NCBI RefSeq assembly: GCF_009900765.1
Contig: NZ_JAAABL010000031.1
Coordinates: 1-47,638 of the forward strand
Length of the DNA: 47,638 nt
Direction: 5' to 3'
From: Rhodovarius lipocyclicus
GTDB taxonomy: Bacteria; Pseudomonadota; Alphaproteobacteria; Acetobacterales; Acetobacteraceae
Below, in pieces: positions 33,427-42,338 of this stretch (positions within the stretch are counted from its first letter, which is position 1; the number at the start of each line of letters is the position of its first letter). The position numbers and the translations under genes were made by a program. Below the pieces are notes generated by a model that saw only the letters and a list, made by a program, of their open reading frames with translations, was not told the DNA's origin and searched no databases.

Positions 33427-34593
33427 TCACCCCAATTCCTGCCGCACCACCGCGACCAGCGCCGCCGCCCCATAGGGGATGGCCTCGTCATTGAAGTCAT
33501 AGCGCGGGTGGTGCAGGTCCGCCCCCTGCTCGCCATTGCCCACATTGATGAAGGCACCGGGCACTTCCTGCAGGAAATACGCGAAATCCTCGCCGCCCAT
33601 GCTGGCGGGCATGTTCCGCTCCACCTTGGCCTCGCCCACCAGCCCGGCCACGGCATCGGCGAAGCGCGTGGCGTGTTCGGCGCTGTTGATCAGCGGCGGC
33701 GTCAGCACCCGGAAATCCAGAGCGGCGCGGCAGCCGAAGCCGCTGGCCACCGATTCGGCCAGGCGCTCCATCCGCTCCCGCACCAGCTCCGTCACCTCGG
33801 GCGCGAAGGTGCGCACCGTGCCGAACAGCCGCACCCCGTCCGGGATCACGTTGTAGGCCCGGCCGGTTTCCATGCCCGTCACGCTCAGCACCGCCTGCGC
33901 GTGGGGGGAGACATTGCGCGCCACCACGCTCTGCAACGCGGAGATCAGGGCGGCGCCGCACACCACAGGGTCATGCGTCACTTCGGGGCGGGCGGCATGG
34001 CCGCCCTTGCCCTGCACATGGATGTCCCAGAAGGTCACGCCCGCCAGCATCGGGCCGGGGCGGATGCCGTAATGGCCCACCGGCATGCCGGGGCGGTTGT
34101 GCAGGGCATAGACGGCATCGGCCGGAAAGCGCTGCAGCAGCCCATCCTTCTGCATCGCCGGGGCGCCGGCGCCCAGCTCCTCGGCGGGCTGGAAATACAG
34201 GTGGACGGTGCCCTCGAAATCCCGGTTTTCCGCCATGTGGCGGGCGGCGGCCAGCAGCATGGTGGTGTGGCCGTCATGGCCGCAGCCATGCATGCGGCCC
34301 GGGTTCTGGCTGGCATGGGCGAAGCTGTTGGCCTCGGTCAGCGGCAGGGCGTCCATGTCGGCGCGCAGGCCCACGGTGCGGGGCGTGTTGCCGGTGGCCT
34401 TGCCGCGGATCACGCCCACCACGCCGGTGCCGCCGATGCCGGTGTGCACCTCGATGCCCATGGCGGTCAGGCGCTCGGCCACCAGGGCGGCGGTGCGGTG
34501 CTCCTCGAAACCCACCTCCGGGTGGGCGTGCAGGTCGCGGCGCCAGGCGGTGTATTCCGGCAGATGCTGGGCGATGCTGTCCACCAGGCTCAT
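33427..34593 (-). CDS. M20 family amidohydrolase (hippurate hydrolase type)
   Basis: A 388-residue metallopeptidase of the M20D group. Metal ligands are visible in MHGCGHDGHTTM (Cys and two His), QPAEE (catalytic Glu pair) and ALHN, with a C-terminal His in GADLHHPRYDFND. GLRADMDALPLTEA matches the family. Members remove N-acyl groups from amino acids (hippurate, N-acetyl amino acids, indole-acetyl amino acids). It overlaps the rsmA stop by ATGA, so it is translationally coupled to surA-rsmA although functionally unrelated. Confidence 0.92.
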   Translation of the reverse strand: MSLVDSIAQHLPEYTAWRRDLHAHPEVGFEEHRTAALVAERLTAMGIEVHTGIGGTGVVGVIRGKATGNTPRTVGLRADMDALPLTEANSFAHASQNPGRMHGCGHDGHTTMLLAAARHMAENRDFEGTVHLYFQPAEELGAGAPAMQKDGLLQRFPADAVYALHNRPGMPVGHYGIRPGPMLAGVTFWDIHVQGKGGHAARPEVTHDPVVCGAALISALQSVVARNVSPHAQAVLSVTGMETGRAYNVIPDGVRLFGTVRTFAPEVTELVRERMERLAESVASGFGCRAALDFRVLTPPLINSAEHATRFADAVAGLVGEAKVERNMPASMGGEDFAYFLQEVPGAFINVGNGEQGADLHHPRYDFNDEAIPYGAAALVAVVRQELG

Positions 34594-35402
34594 GCGTCTC
34601 TCCGTAAAAGCGCGCGCGCCAGCGCGTCGAATTCCGCGATGCTCAGCGTCTCGGCGCGGCGGTCGCTGGCGATGCCGCAGCCGCCCAGCAGCCCCTCCGC
34701 ATCGCCCAGCGACTTCAGGCTGCCGCGCAGCATCTTGCGCCGCTGGCCGAAGGCGGCGGCGGTCAGCCGCTCCATGGCGGCCAGCAGGGCGGGCTCGGGC
34801 TGCGCCGCGCGCGGCACCAGGTCCACCACGGCGGAATAGACGCGCGGCGGGGGCGTGAAAGCCCCGGGCGGCAGGCGCATCAGCACCCGGCACTCGCAAG
34901 TCCATTGGCTCAGCACCGCCAGCCGGCCGTAATGTTCCGTGTCCGGGGCGGCGCAGATGCGCTCGGCCACTTCCAGCTGGAACATCAGCGTCATGCGGTC
35001 GAAGGCCGCGGCGTGACGCAGCCAAGCGATCAGCAGCGGCGTGCCGACATTATAGGGCAGGTTCGCCACGATCTGGCGCGGGGCCGGCAGGGCCGCCACG
35101 GCATCCAGCTTCAGCGCATCCTGGTGCAGCACGGTCAGGCGCGGGTCGCCGATCTCGGCCAGCGCCGCGATGGCGCGGTCGTCCAGCTCGCAGGCCAGCA
35201 GGCTGGCCAGGGGGCGGGCCAGCAGGGCGCGGGTCAGGCCACCGGGGCCCGGGCCCACCTCCAGCACATGCTTGCCGGTCAGATCCCCGGCCAGGGCGGC
35301 GATGCGCCCGCACACCCCTTCATCCAGCAGGAAATGCTGGCCGAGCGATTTGCGCGGCGCCAGCCCGTGCCGGGCCACCACATCGCGCAGGCTGTCCGCC
35401 AT
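34590..35402 (-). CDS. rsmA: 16S rRNA (adenine-1518/1519) dimethyltransferase
   Basis: A 270-residue KsgA/RsmA methyltransferase that dimethylates two adenines in helix 45 of 16S rRNA. The SAM-binding motif is LEVGPGPGGLT (about 47-57), with the N-terminal SLGQHFL, the catalytic NLPYNVG (114-120) and PPPRVYSAVVDL. C-terminal helices bind the ribosome. The gene follows surA by 14 bases. In many proteobacteria pdxA lies between surA and ksgA; here it is absent. Loss of this enzyme in other bacteria confers kasugamycin resistance. Confidence 0.96.
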   Translation of the reverse strand: MADSLRDVVARHGLAPRKSLGQHFLLDEGVCGRIAALAGDLTGKHVLEVGPGPGGLTRALLARPLASLLACELDDRAIAALAEIGDPRLTVLHQDALKLDAVAALPAPRQIVANLPYNVGTPLLIAWLRHAAAFDRMTLMFQLEVAERICAAPDTEHYGRLAVLSQWTCECRVLMRLPPGAFTPPPRVYSAVVDLVPRAAQPEPALLAAMERLTAAAFGQRRKMLRGSLKSLGDAEGLLGGCGIASDRRAETLSIAEFDALARALLRRDA

Positions 35403-35416
35403 GCCGCGCGCCCCGG

Positions 35417-36823
35417 TCAGGCGCGGTTGTCGATCACGGCTCGGCGCCGCAGCTCCCGCTGCAACTGGCGGGACAGGGTCTCGATCCGCTCGCGGCGGAT
35501 CTGCTCACGCGCCGCGTCGGCGCTGATACCCTCGGGCGCCCGGCGCTCACGCGAGCACACCATGATCAGCGTGACGCCATCGGGCGAGATCAGCGGCTGG
35601 GAGGTGCGGCCGAGCGGCAGGCTGGCCAGCAGGCTGCGCAGCTGGGGCGGGTTCACCGCCTCCAGCGTCACCGGCCCCGGGTCCGCCGGCCGGTCGGAGC
35701 CGGAGCCGCGCGCCTGCTGCTCGAACGCCTCGCAGCTGCGGACGGACTGGCTGATGCGCATGGCGCGTTCCACCACGGCGCGCTGGGCGTCGGTGGGGTT
35801 GTTCGGGTCCAGCCGGCCGGGGAAGGCGAAATTCACCTGCCGCAGGGTCAGCTGGGTGGAGGCACCGGCCGGCCCGCCCTCACGCCGCTGGCGCATGGCG
35901 ATGATCTGGAAGCCACCCGGCACGCGGATGGGGTTGGTGATGGCGCCGGGGGGCATGCGGGGCACGATGGCCGCCACCTCCGGATCCAGCCGGTTCAGCC
36001 CCACCCAGCCCATGTCGCCGCCCTGCACGGCGGTCTGGGCCTGGCTGAACTGGGTGGCGGCCACCGGGAAGGGCAGGCCGCGGCGCAGCTGCGTCACCAC
36101 ATCGTTCACGAAGGTCGTCACCTCGCCCTCCTGGGCGGGGTTGTCCACGGGGATGAAGATTTCGCCCAGCAGGTATTCGGCCTGGTTCTGCCGGGCACGG
36201 TTGGCCGCGATCAGCTCCTGCACCTCGGCCTCGCCCACCTCGAACTGGCTGCCCAGCAGCACGCGCATCAGCCGGCCCCAGCCGATCTGCACGCGGATCT
36301 GGTCGAACAGGCTGCGCGGCTGCACGCCGGCCTGGCGCAGCTGCTGCGTCAGCGCGCCGCGCGGCAGGCCGTTGCGCTGCTCGATATCGCCCAGGGCGCC
36401 GGCCACATCGGTGTCCGCCACCGGGATCTGGCGGCGCTGCACTTCCTGCATGCGCAGCTTCTCATCCACCAGCAGGCGCAGCACCTGCGGCTCCATGCGC
36501 TGCAGCATCTCGCCGGAGGCGGCGAAACCGGCATTCAGCGCGAACAGGCGGGTGCGGCTCGTCACCTCCGCCTGGGTCACGACATCCCCGTTCACCACGG
36601 CGACGATGCGGTTCACATTCCCGCGTGGCGCCTGGGCGCCGGGCGCGGGCGCGCCTTCAGGCTGGGCGGCGGCCGCGGGCGGCCGTGGCGCGCGGCCCTG
36701 GGCCAGGGCATCCGGGCTGCCGGCCACCAGGCAGAGCCCGGCCAGCATCATGGGGCGAAGCCCTGCGGAAAAGGCAGCGGCGAACCGCGAGGGGACCAGC
36801 GAGGGCGAGGTGCGACGAAGCAT
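35417..36823 (-). CDS. surA: Peptidyl-prolyl isomerase SurA
   Basis: A 468-residue periplasmic chaperone for outer-membrane proteins. A long signal region ends near PDALAQG (residues about 35-42), followed by a Pro/Ala-rich linker, the SurA N-terminal chaperone domain (VNRIVAVVNGDVVTQAEV and helices to about 195), a parvulin domain (GEIFIPVDNPAQEGEV, QFSQAQTAVQGGDMGWVG) and a second, degenerate parvulin-like part. The chaperone core is the recognisable region. It is 10 bases downstream of the isomerase-like gene and upstream of rsmA. Confidence 0.92.
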   Translation of the reverse strand: MLRRTSPSLVPSRFAAAFSAGLRPMMLAGLCLVAGSPDALAQGRAPRPPAAAAQPEGAPAPGAQAPRGNVNRIVAVVNGDVVTQAEVTSRTRLFALNAGFAASGEMLQRMEPQVLRLLVDEKLRMQEVQRRQIPVADTDVAGALGDIEQRNGLPRGALTQQLRQAGVQPRSLFDQIRVQIGWGRLMRVLLGSQFEVGEAEVQELIAANRARQNQAEYLLGEIFIPVDNPAQEGEVTTFVNDVVTQLRRGLPFPVAATQFSQAQTAVQGGDMGWVGLNRLDPEVAAIVPRMPPGAITNPIRVPGGFQIIAMRQRREGGPAGASTQLTLRQVNFAFPGRLDPNNPTDAQRAVVERAMRISQSVRSCEAFEQQARGSGSDRPADPGPVTLEAVNPPQLRSLLASLPLGRTSQPLISPDGVTLIMVCSRERRAPEGISADAAREQIRRERIETLSRQLQRELRRRAVIDNRA

Positions 36824-36833
36824 GGGCGCCTGT

Positions 36834-37673
36834 TTAGCCTCCGGCCTCGGCCATGGCTATGGCTTCCAGGCAGCCATGAAGGTATCCGATGGCCCGGGCG
36901 GCCGCCCCGGGGCCATCCGGCAGATAGTCGAAGCACTCCACGCCGCAGCGGCCGGAATAGCCGCTCTCCCGCAGGGCCCGCAGGATGGGGATGAAACTGT
37001 CCTCCCCCTGGCCCGGGCCACGGCGGTTGCGGTCGTTCAGATGCACATGCGCGATCTGCCCGCCGGGCACATAGCGGCGCAGCAGGGCGGGCACGGATTC
37101 GCTCTCGGTGTTTCCGGCGGCCGCGACGTCCAGCATGGTGGCCAGATGCGGGTTGCCGTCCTGCGCGGTGAAGGCCACCGCCTCCGCGATCGAGGACATC
37201 CAGTTGGTCTGGCCGGGGTCCAGCGGCTCGATCACATAGGTCACGCCGACGGCGCGGGCCCATTCGCCGGCCAGGTGCATCGCCTCATTCGCACGCCCGG
37301 CATCGCCGGGGGCGGAGACGACGCGCTGGCCCGGGCTGCCATGCACCAGATATTCGGCGCCCAGATCGGCGGCCAGCGAGATCAGCCCCTGCATCACACC
37401 CAGGGTGCGGGCGCGCAGGTCCGGGTCGCTGTTGGTGATGGACAGGCCCGCGGGGGCGGCCAGCAGCCAGTGCAGGCCCAGGATGGGCGCGCCCGCGTCC
37501 TCGGCGGCGCGGCGCAGCGCGCGGCGTTCATGCGCGGGGATATGGTGCGGCGCGTCCGGGTCCAGGGTGAAGGGCGCCACCTCCAGCCCGGCATAGCCGA
37601 GCGCCGCGGCCTGGTCCGCCTGTTGGGTAAAGGGCAGGTCCCGCAGCAGTTCGTTGCACAACACGAATTCCAT
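36834..37673 (-). CDS. TIM-barrel sugar-phosphate isomerase/epimerase family protein
   Basis: A 279-residue AP-endonuclease-2-fold protein of the xylose-isomerase-like group. Metal-ligand motifs are visible: a Glu in VIEPLD, an Asp in TMLDVAAAG, His in IAHVHLNDRN and Glu in GVECFDYLP. Such enzymes epimerise or isomerise keto sugars, or act on inositol or hydroxypyruvate. The start at 37673 is chosen because the barrel begins EFVLCNELLRDLPF there; an upstream Met adds a Pro-rich run. It is 10 bases upstream of surA on the same strand, so it appears to head the surA-rsmA-M20 transcript. Confidence 0.85.
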   Translation of the reverse strand: MEFVLCNELLRDLPFTQQADQAAALGYAGLEVAPFTLDPDAPHHIPAHERRALRRAAEDAGAPILGLHWLLAAPAGLSITNSDPDLRARTLGVMQGLISLAADLGAEYLVHGSPGQRVVSAPGDAGRANEAMHLAGEWARAVGVTYVIEPLDPGQTNWMSSIAEAVAFTAQDGNPHLATMLDVAAAGNTESESVPALLRRYVPGGQIAHVHLNDRNRRGPGQGEDSFIPILRALRESGYSGRCGVECFDYLPDGPGAAARAIGYLHGCLEAIAMAEAGG

Positions 37674-37802
37674 GGGCGGGGGCTTACAGCAGGGCCACGA
37701 CCAGCGGAACAGCGCCCCGTCGCACAAATTGTAATCGAAGGTTGTACCTGACGGGGTGCCGAACGCCCCTCACCGCCGAAAAAACCGGCATATGCCCCGC
37801 CT

Positions 37803-38819
37803 TTAATCTCCCTCCTCCTCCAGCCCCACCAGATGCAGGGCGCGGGCGCGGATGCCCATGGCGCCCAGCGCGTGGCCCAGCGCGTCCTCCCGCCCATGGG
37901 TGATCCAGATCTCGGGGGCCTGCACATCCCGCGCCGTCTGCAGCAGTTCCGGCCAGTCCGCGTGGTCGGAGATGATGAGCGGCAGTTCCACGCCGCCCTG
38001 CCGCGCCCGGGCGCGGATGCGCATCCAGCCCGAGGCCATGCAGGGGATGGGGTCATGCAGGCGCCGGGCCCAGCGGTCCGCGATGGCCGAGGGCGGCGCC
38101 AGCACCATCGCCCCCGCCGCCAGCGCCGCGCGGTCCTTGACCGTGGCGGGCTCCAGCGGGCCCAGGCGCACGCCCAGCTCCTCATACAAGGCGCACATGG
38201 GCATCAGCGCGCCATGCAGATGGATGGGCCGGTCCCAGCCCGCCCGGCGCAGCAGCGCGATCAGCCGTTGCGCCTTGCCCAGCGAATAGCAGCCGATGAC
38301 ATGCGTGCGCTCCGGGAACATCGCGACGGAACGCATCAGGCGCGCCATCTCATGCTCCGGCTTCGGGTGGGTGAAGACAGGCAGGGCGAAGGTGGCCTCC
38401 GTCACGAACAGGTCGCAGGGCCAGGGCTCGAAGGGCGCGCAGGTGGGGTCGGGGGTGCGCTTGTAGTCGCCGCTGACGATGGCGCGGCAGCCCTGCCATT
38501 CCATCATCACCTGGGCGCTGCCCAGCACATGGCCCGCCGGCAGCAGCGTCACGCGCACGCCGCCGATCTCCAGCGCCTCATGATAGGGCAGCGGCTGCTG
38601 GGACAGCCCCGCGCGCTCCGGGCCCATGCGCAGGCGCATGATGGCCAGGGTCTCGGGCGTGGCCAGCACCGCCTGATGGCCCGGGCGGGCGTGGTCGGAA
38701 TGGCCATGGGTGATGACGGCGCGCGGCACCACCCGGTGCGGGTCGATGAAGAACCCGCCCGGTTCGCAGAACAGACCGGCCTCCGTCACGCGAAGCCAGC
38801 TTTCGGGGTGGGGCGCCAC
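37803..38819 (-). CDS. Ligase-associated DNA damage response exonuclease (MBL fold)
   Basis: A protein of about 338 residues with metallo-beta-lactamase/beta-CASP nuclease features: AVITHGHSDHARPGH (His-x-His-x-Asp-His), LPAGHVLGSAQVM, SGDYKRTPDPTC, TEATFALPVF and the late His motifs ISDHADW and ITHGRED. In many proteobacteria it is encoded with an ATP-dependent ligase, a helicase and PdeM. I use a GTG at 38819 (VAPHPESWLRVTEAG); no ATG exists close to the domain. The helicase gene begins 19 bases away on the other strand, so promoters of the two must overlap. Confidence 0.85.
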   Translation of the reverse strand: MAPHPESWLRVTEAGLFCEPGGFFIDPHRVVPRAVITHGHSDHARPGHQAVLATPETLAIMRLRMGPERAGLSQQPLPYHEALEIGGVRVTLLPAGHVLGSAQVMMEWQGCRAIVSGDYKRTPDPTCAPFEPWPCDLFVTEATFALPVFTHPKPEHEMARLMRSVAMFPERTHVIGCYSLGKAQRLIALLRRAGWDRPIHLHGALMPMCALYEELGVRLGPLEPATVKDRAALAAGAMVLAPPSAIADRWARRLHDPIPCMASGWMRIRARARQGGVELPLIISDHADWPELLQTARDVQAPEIWITHGREDALGHALGAMGIRARALHLVGLEEEGD

Positions 38820-38838
38820 GGTGTAGAAGCCTCGCTCA

Positions 38839-41337
38839 GTGAGAACATTGCCGGAACCTTTACAGGGTTGGTTCGATCGGCGCGGCTGGCAACCCCGGCG
38901 GCACCAGATCGCCATGCTGGACGCCGCGCGGGCCGGGGAAAGCACCCTGCTGATCGCCCCCACCGGCGCGGGCAAGACGCTGGCGGGCTTCCTGCCCAGC
39001 CTGCTGGAGCTGGCGGCCGCCCCGCGCGAGGGGCTGCACACCCTTTACGTGTCGCCGCTGAAGGCGCTGGCGGTGGATATCGCCCGCAACCTGACCGCCC
39101 CGGTCACGGAGATGGGCCTGTCCATCTCCATCGAGACCCGCACCGGCGACACCCCCGCCAACCGCCGCGCCCGCCAGCGGGAGGCACCGCCGAACATCCT
39201 GCTGACCACGCCCGAAAGCCTGACCCTGCTGCTCTCCCTGCCCGACGCCGGGGAGATGTTCGCGGGCCTGTCCTGCGTGGTGATCGATGAGATCCATGCC
39301 CTGGCCGGCACCAAGCGGGGCGACCAGCTGGCGCTGTGCCTGTCCCGCCTTTCGGCGCTGGCACCCGGGGCGCGGCGGGTGGGGCTGTCCGCCACCGTGG
39401 CCCACCCCACGGCCTTGCGCGCCTATGTCGCCCCCAGCGGCATCCCCGCCGATGCCCGGCTGGTGGAGGTGAAGGGCGGCGCCCTGCCGGAGCTGGATAT
39501 CCAATTGCCCGAGGGGCATCTGCCCTGGGGCGGGCATATGGGCCTGGCCTCGGCGCCCGAGATCTATCGCCGGATCGAGGCCGCGCGCGTCACCATCGTC
39601 TTCGTCAACACCCGCGCCCAGGCGGAGCTGATCTTCGCCGCCCTCTGGCGGTTGAACGAGGCGGTGCTGCCGATCGCCCTGCACCATGGCTCCCTGACCG
39701 TGGAGCAGCGCCGCAAGGTGGAGGCCGCGATGGCCGCGGGCAAGCTGCGCGCCGTGGTGGCCACCTCCAGCCTCGACCTCGGCATCGACTGGGGGGATGT
39801 GGACCAGGTGATCCAGGTGGGCGCGCCCAAGGGCGTCTCGCGCCTGTTGCAGCGGGTGGGGCGGGCCAACCACCGGATGGACGAGCCCTCCCGCGCCACG
39901 CTGGTGCCCGCCAACCGGTTCGAGGTGATCGAGTGCGTGGCCGCCCTGGGCGCCGTGCGCGCCGGCAAGCAGGATGGCGACCCGCCGCGCCCGGGGGGCC
40001 TCGACGTGCTGGCCCAGCATATCCTGGCCATGGCCTGCCACGGGCCCTTCATGCCCGATGACCTGTTCGCGGAAGTGACGCGCGCCGCCCCCTATGCCGC
40101 GCTCAGCCGCCGGGATTTCGACGACACGCTGCGCTTCGTGGAGGATGGCGGCTACGCGCTGCGCGTCTATGACCGCTACCGCCGCCTGTTCCGCGACGCC
40201 GAGGGGCGGATGCATGTGCGCGGCCCGGCCGTGGCGCGGCAGTTGCGCATGAACCTCGGCACCATCATCGAGCAGCCGCTGGTGAAGCTGCGCATGCGCG
40301 GCGGGCCCATGCTGGGGGAGGTGGAGGAATGGTTCGTCGCCAGCCTCCGCCCGGGCGACAATTTCCTGTTCGCCGGCCAGGTCCTGCGCTTCGAGGCGAT
40401 GGAGGGGGTGACCGCCGTCGTCCGCCCCGGCGGCGGCCCGGGCGAGCCGCGCGTGCCCGCCTATAGCGGCAGCCGCATGCCGCTCTCGACCTACCTTGCC
40501 TCCGAGGTGCGGGAGATTTTGCACGACCCCACCCGCTGGCACGCCCTGCCGGACCCGGTGCGGGAATGGCTGGACATGCAGCGCCTGCGCAGCGAACTGC
40601 CCGAACCCGACGGGCTGCTGGTCGAGACCTTCCCGCGCGGGGGCCGCTGGTTCCTGGTCGCCTATACCTTCGAGGGGCGGCTGGCGCACCAGACGCTGGG
40701 CATGCTGCTGACCAAGCGCATGGAACGGCTGGGCTATGCCCCCATGGGCTATGTCAGCACCGATTACGTGCTCTCGGCCTGGAGCGCCTTCGAGCCCACC
40801 GACATGGACACGCTGTTCGCCGAGGACATGCTGGGCGAGGATCTGGAGGAATGGATGGCGGAAAGCTCCATGCTGCGCCGCACTTTCCGCAACATCGCCA
40901 TGATCGCGGGGCTGATCGAGAAGCATCACCCCGGGCTGGAGAAATCCGGCCGGCAGATGACCGTGAATTCCGACCTGATCTATGACGTGCTGCGCCGGCA
41001 TGAGCCGGACCACGTGCTGCTGCGCGCGACCCGGGCCGAAGCCGCCTCCGGCCTCACGGACATCTCGCGCATCGCGGCGCTGCTGGCCCGCGCGCGCGGG
41101 CGCATCCGGCACCGGGTGCTGGATTGCGTGTCGCCCCTCGCGGTGCCGGCGCTGATCGAGGTCGGCCGCGAATGGGTGGCGGGCGGCGCGGAGGACGCGC
41201 TGCTGGCCGAAGCCGCCGCCTTGGTGGAGGAAGCCACCGGCGGCACCGAACATTTCCATGAGGCGTTGATCGACGTGAACGAAGCTTTGCCCGCCCGCCC
41301 GCGGGAACCCCGCGCCGCGAGGAGGAGCCGCCGATGA
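38839..41337 (+). CDS. Ligase-associated DNA damage response DEXH helicase (Lhr-type)
   Basis: An 832-residue superfamily 2 helicase. Walker A APTGAGKT is at 40-47 (Lys46), the DEIH box at 150-153, and motif III GLSATV is present, with helicase C motifs VVATSSLDLGIDWGDVD, QRVGRANHRMD. The C-terminal half is the Lhr-specific WH/DEAD-associated region (HVRGPAVARQLRMN and LRPGDNFLFAGQVL). It is a candidate 3'-5' DNA translocase for repair. GTG is the start codon. It overlaps pdeM by ATGA. The exonuclease gene is divergent. The ATP-dependent ligase normally linked with this set is not in the window. Confidence 0.93.
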   Translation: MRTLPEPLQGWFDRRGWQPRRHQIAMLDAARAGESTLLIAPTGAGKTLAGFLPSLLELAAAPREGLHTLYVSPLKALAVDIARNLTAPVTEMGLSISIETRTGDTPANRRARQREAPPNILLTTPESLTLLLSLPDAGEMFAGLSCVVIDEIHALAGTKRGDQLALCLSRLSALAPGARRVGLSATVAHPTALRAYVAPSGIPADARLVEVKGGALPELDIQLPEGHLPWGGHMGLASAPEIYRRIEAARVTIVFVNTRAQAELIFAALWRLNEAVLPIALHHGSLTVEQRRKVEAAMAAGKLRAVVATSSLDLGIDWGDVDQVIQVGAPKGVSRLLQRVGRANHRMDEPSRATLVPANRFEVIECVAALGAVRAGKQDGDPPRPGGLDVLAQHILAMACHGPFMPDDLFAEVTRAAPYAALSRRDFDDTLRFVEDGGYALRVYDRYRRLFRDAEGRMHVRGPAVARQLRMNLGTIIEQPLVKLRMRGGPMLGEVEEWFVASLRPGDNFLFAGQVLRFEAMEGVTAVVRPGGGPGEPRVPAYSGSRMPLSTYLASEVREILHDPTRWHALPDPVREWLDMQRLRSELPEPDGLLVETFPRGGRWFLVAYTFEGRLAHQTLGMLLTKRMERLGYAPMGYVSTDYVLSAWSAFEPTDMDTLFAEDMLGEDLEEWMAESSMLRRTFRNIAMIAGLIEKHHPGLEKSGRQMTVNSDLIYDVLRRHEPDHVLLRATRAEAASGLTDISRIAALLARARGRIRHRVLDCVSPLAVPALIEVGREWVAGGAEDALLAEAAALVEEATGGTEHFHEALIDVNEALPARPREPRAARRSRR

Positions 41338-42122
41338 TCGCGGCCCCCCTGCATATCGTGAACGAACGCCTGATGCTGTGCCCCACCGGCGTGCTGCTGT
41401 GGCCCGCCCAGCGGCTGATGGCGGTGGCGGACCTGCATCTGGAGAAAGCCAGCCATTTCGCGGCGCGCGGCCGCATGCTGCCGCCCTATGACACGCGGGA
41501 GACGCTGCGAAAGCTGGCCTTCGCCCTGCGCCGCTACGCCCCCCATCACCTGGTGCTGCTGGGCGACAGTTTCCACGACGCCGAGGGCCATTCCCGCCTG
41601 GCCGAGGAAGACCGCGCCACGCTGCTGGGCCTGCTGGCCGGCCTGCGCGTGACCTGGGTGCTGGGCAACCACGACCCCGCGCCCCCGGAAAACCTGCCCG
41701 GAGAGGCGGTGGAGGAGCTGGCGCTCGGCCCCATGCGGTTCCGCCACATCGGCGGCGGGCCGATCCTGCGCCATAAGGAAGGGGAGATCAGCGGCCACTA
41801 CCACCCCAAGGCCAGCCTGGAGACGCGGGCGGGCCGGGTGTCGCGCCCCTGCTTCCTGACCGGGCCGCAGCATGTGGTGCTGCCGGCCTTCGGGGCGCTG
41901 ACGGGGGGGCTGGATGTGCGCAGCCCGGTCCTGGCGCCGCTGGCACCCCGCAACGGGCGGGTGTTCCTGCTGGGGACGGACAGGCTGCACAGCGCGCCGG
42001 TGTCGTTCGTGATGCCGGAAGGCACTGGGACGAAGATGCCGGCCCCGGCCGAGGACGATCTCCTGCCGGCCGGGCATCGCCCCCCGCCCCTGGAGACCGT
42101 CAAGGTCAGACGGCGGCTGTAG
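41334..42122 (+). CDS. pdeM: Ligase-associated DNA damage response endonuclease PdeM
   Basis: A 262-residue calcineurin-like metallophosphoesterase. The motifs are ADLHLEKASHF, LLGDSFHD, LGNHDPAPP, and GEISGHYHPKA with the metal-binding His pair. These match the PdeM family that accompanies the ligase-associated repair helicase. The N-terminus RLMLCPTGVLLWPAQRLM is typical. It overlaps the helicase stop by ATGA and is presumably translated with it. It ends the transcript; the next 216 bases hold no obvious gene. Confidence 0.93.
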   Translation: MIAAPLHIVNERLMLCPTGVLLWPAQRLMAVADLHLEKASHFAARGRMLPPYDTRETLRKLAFALRRYAPHHLVLLGDSFHDAEGHSRLAEEDRATLLGLLAGLRVTWVLGNHDPAPPENLPGEAVEELALGPMRFRHIGGGPILRHKEGEISGHYHPKASLETRAGRVSRPCFLTGPQHVVLPAFGALTGGLDVRSPVLAPLAPRNGRVFLLGTDRLHSAPVSFVMPEGTGTKMPAPAEDDLLPAGHRPPPLETVKVRRRL

Positions 42123-42338
42123 GCACAGGCGGCACGGCGGGCAGCGGCCTGCCGCAATTCCGGGCGATCATGCCTTCCGGTTATGGGAACAGTGTCTCAA
42201 GGCATTTGACGCCCCCGTCCCACCCGGGTGTGAATGCGCCATGGCGATCCGCAACCCAGCATCGGGCGGTTACCGTCCGGCGGGCGCGGCCCCCGGCGGC
42301 GGCGCGCCGTGGCTTGCGGCGCATCAGGACACCCACCC

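Noticed and set aside
37789-37798. GGCATATGCC palindrome after the exonuclease gene
   Set aside because: Too short and without a loop to act as a terminator, and a 10-bp palindrome in this position is not distinctive.
38860-41259. Long minus-strand open frame opposite the helicase (about 800 codons)
   Set aside because: Codon pattern is Gln/His/Gly-rich with no domain; it is a GC-driven shadow of a well-supported helicase. Similar shadows exist opposite the lyase and other genes.
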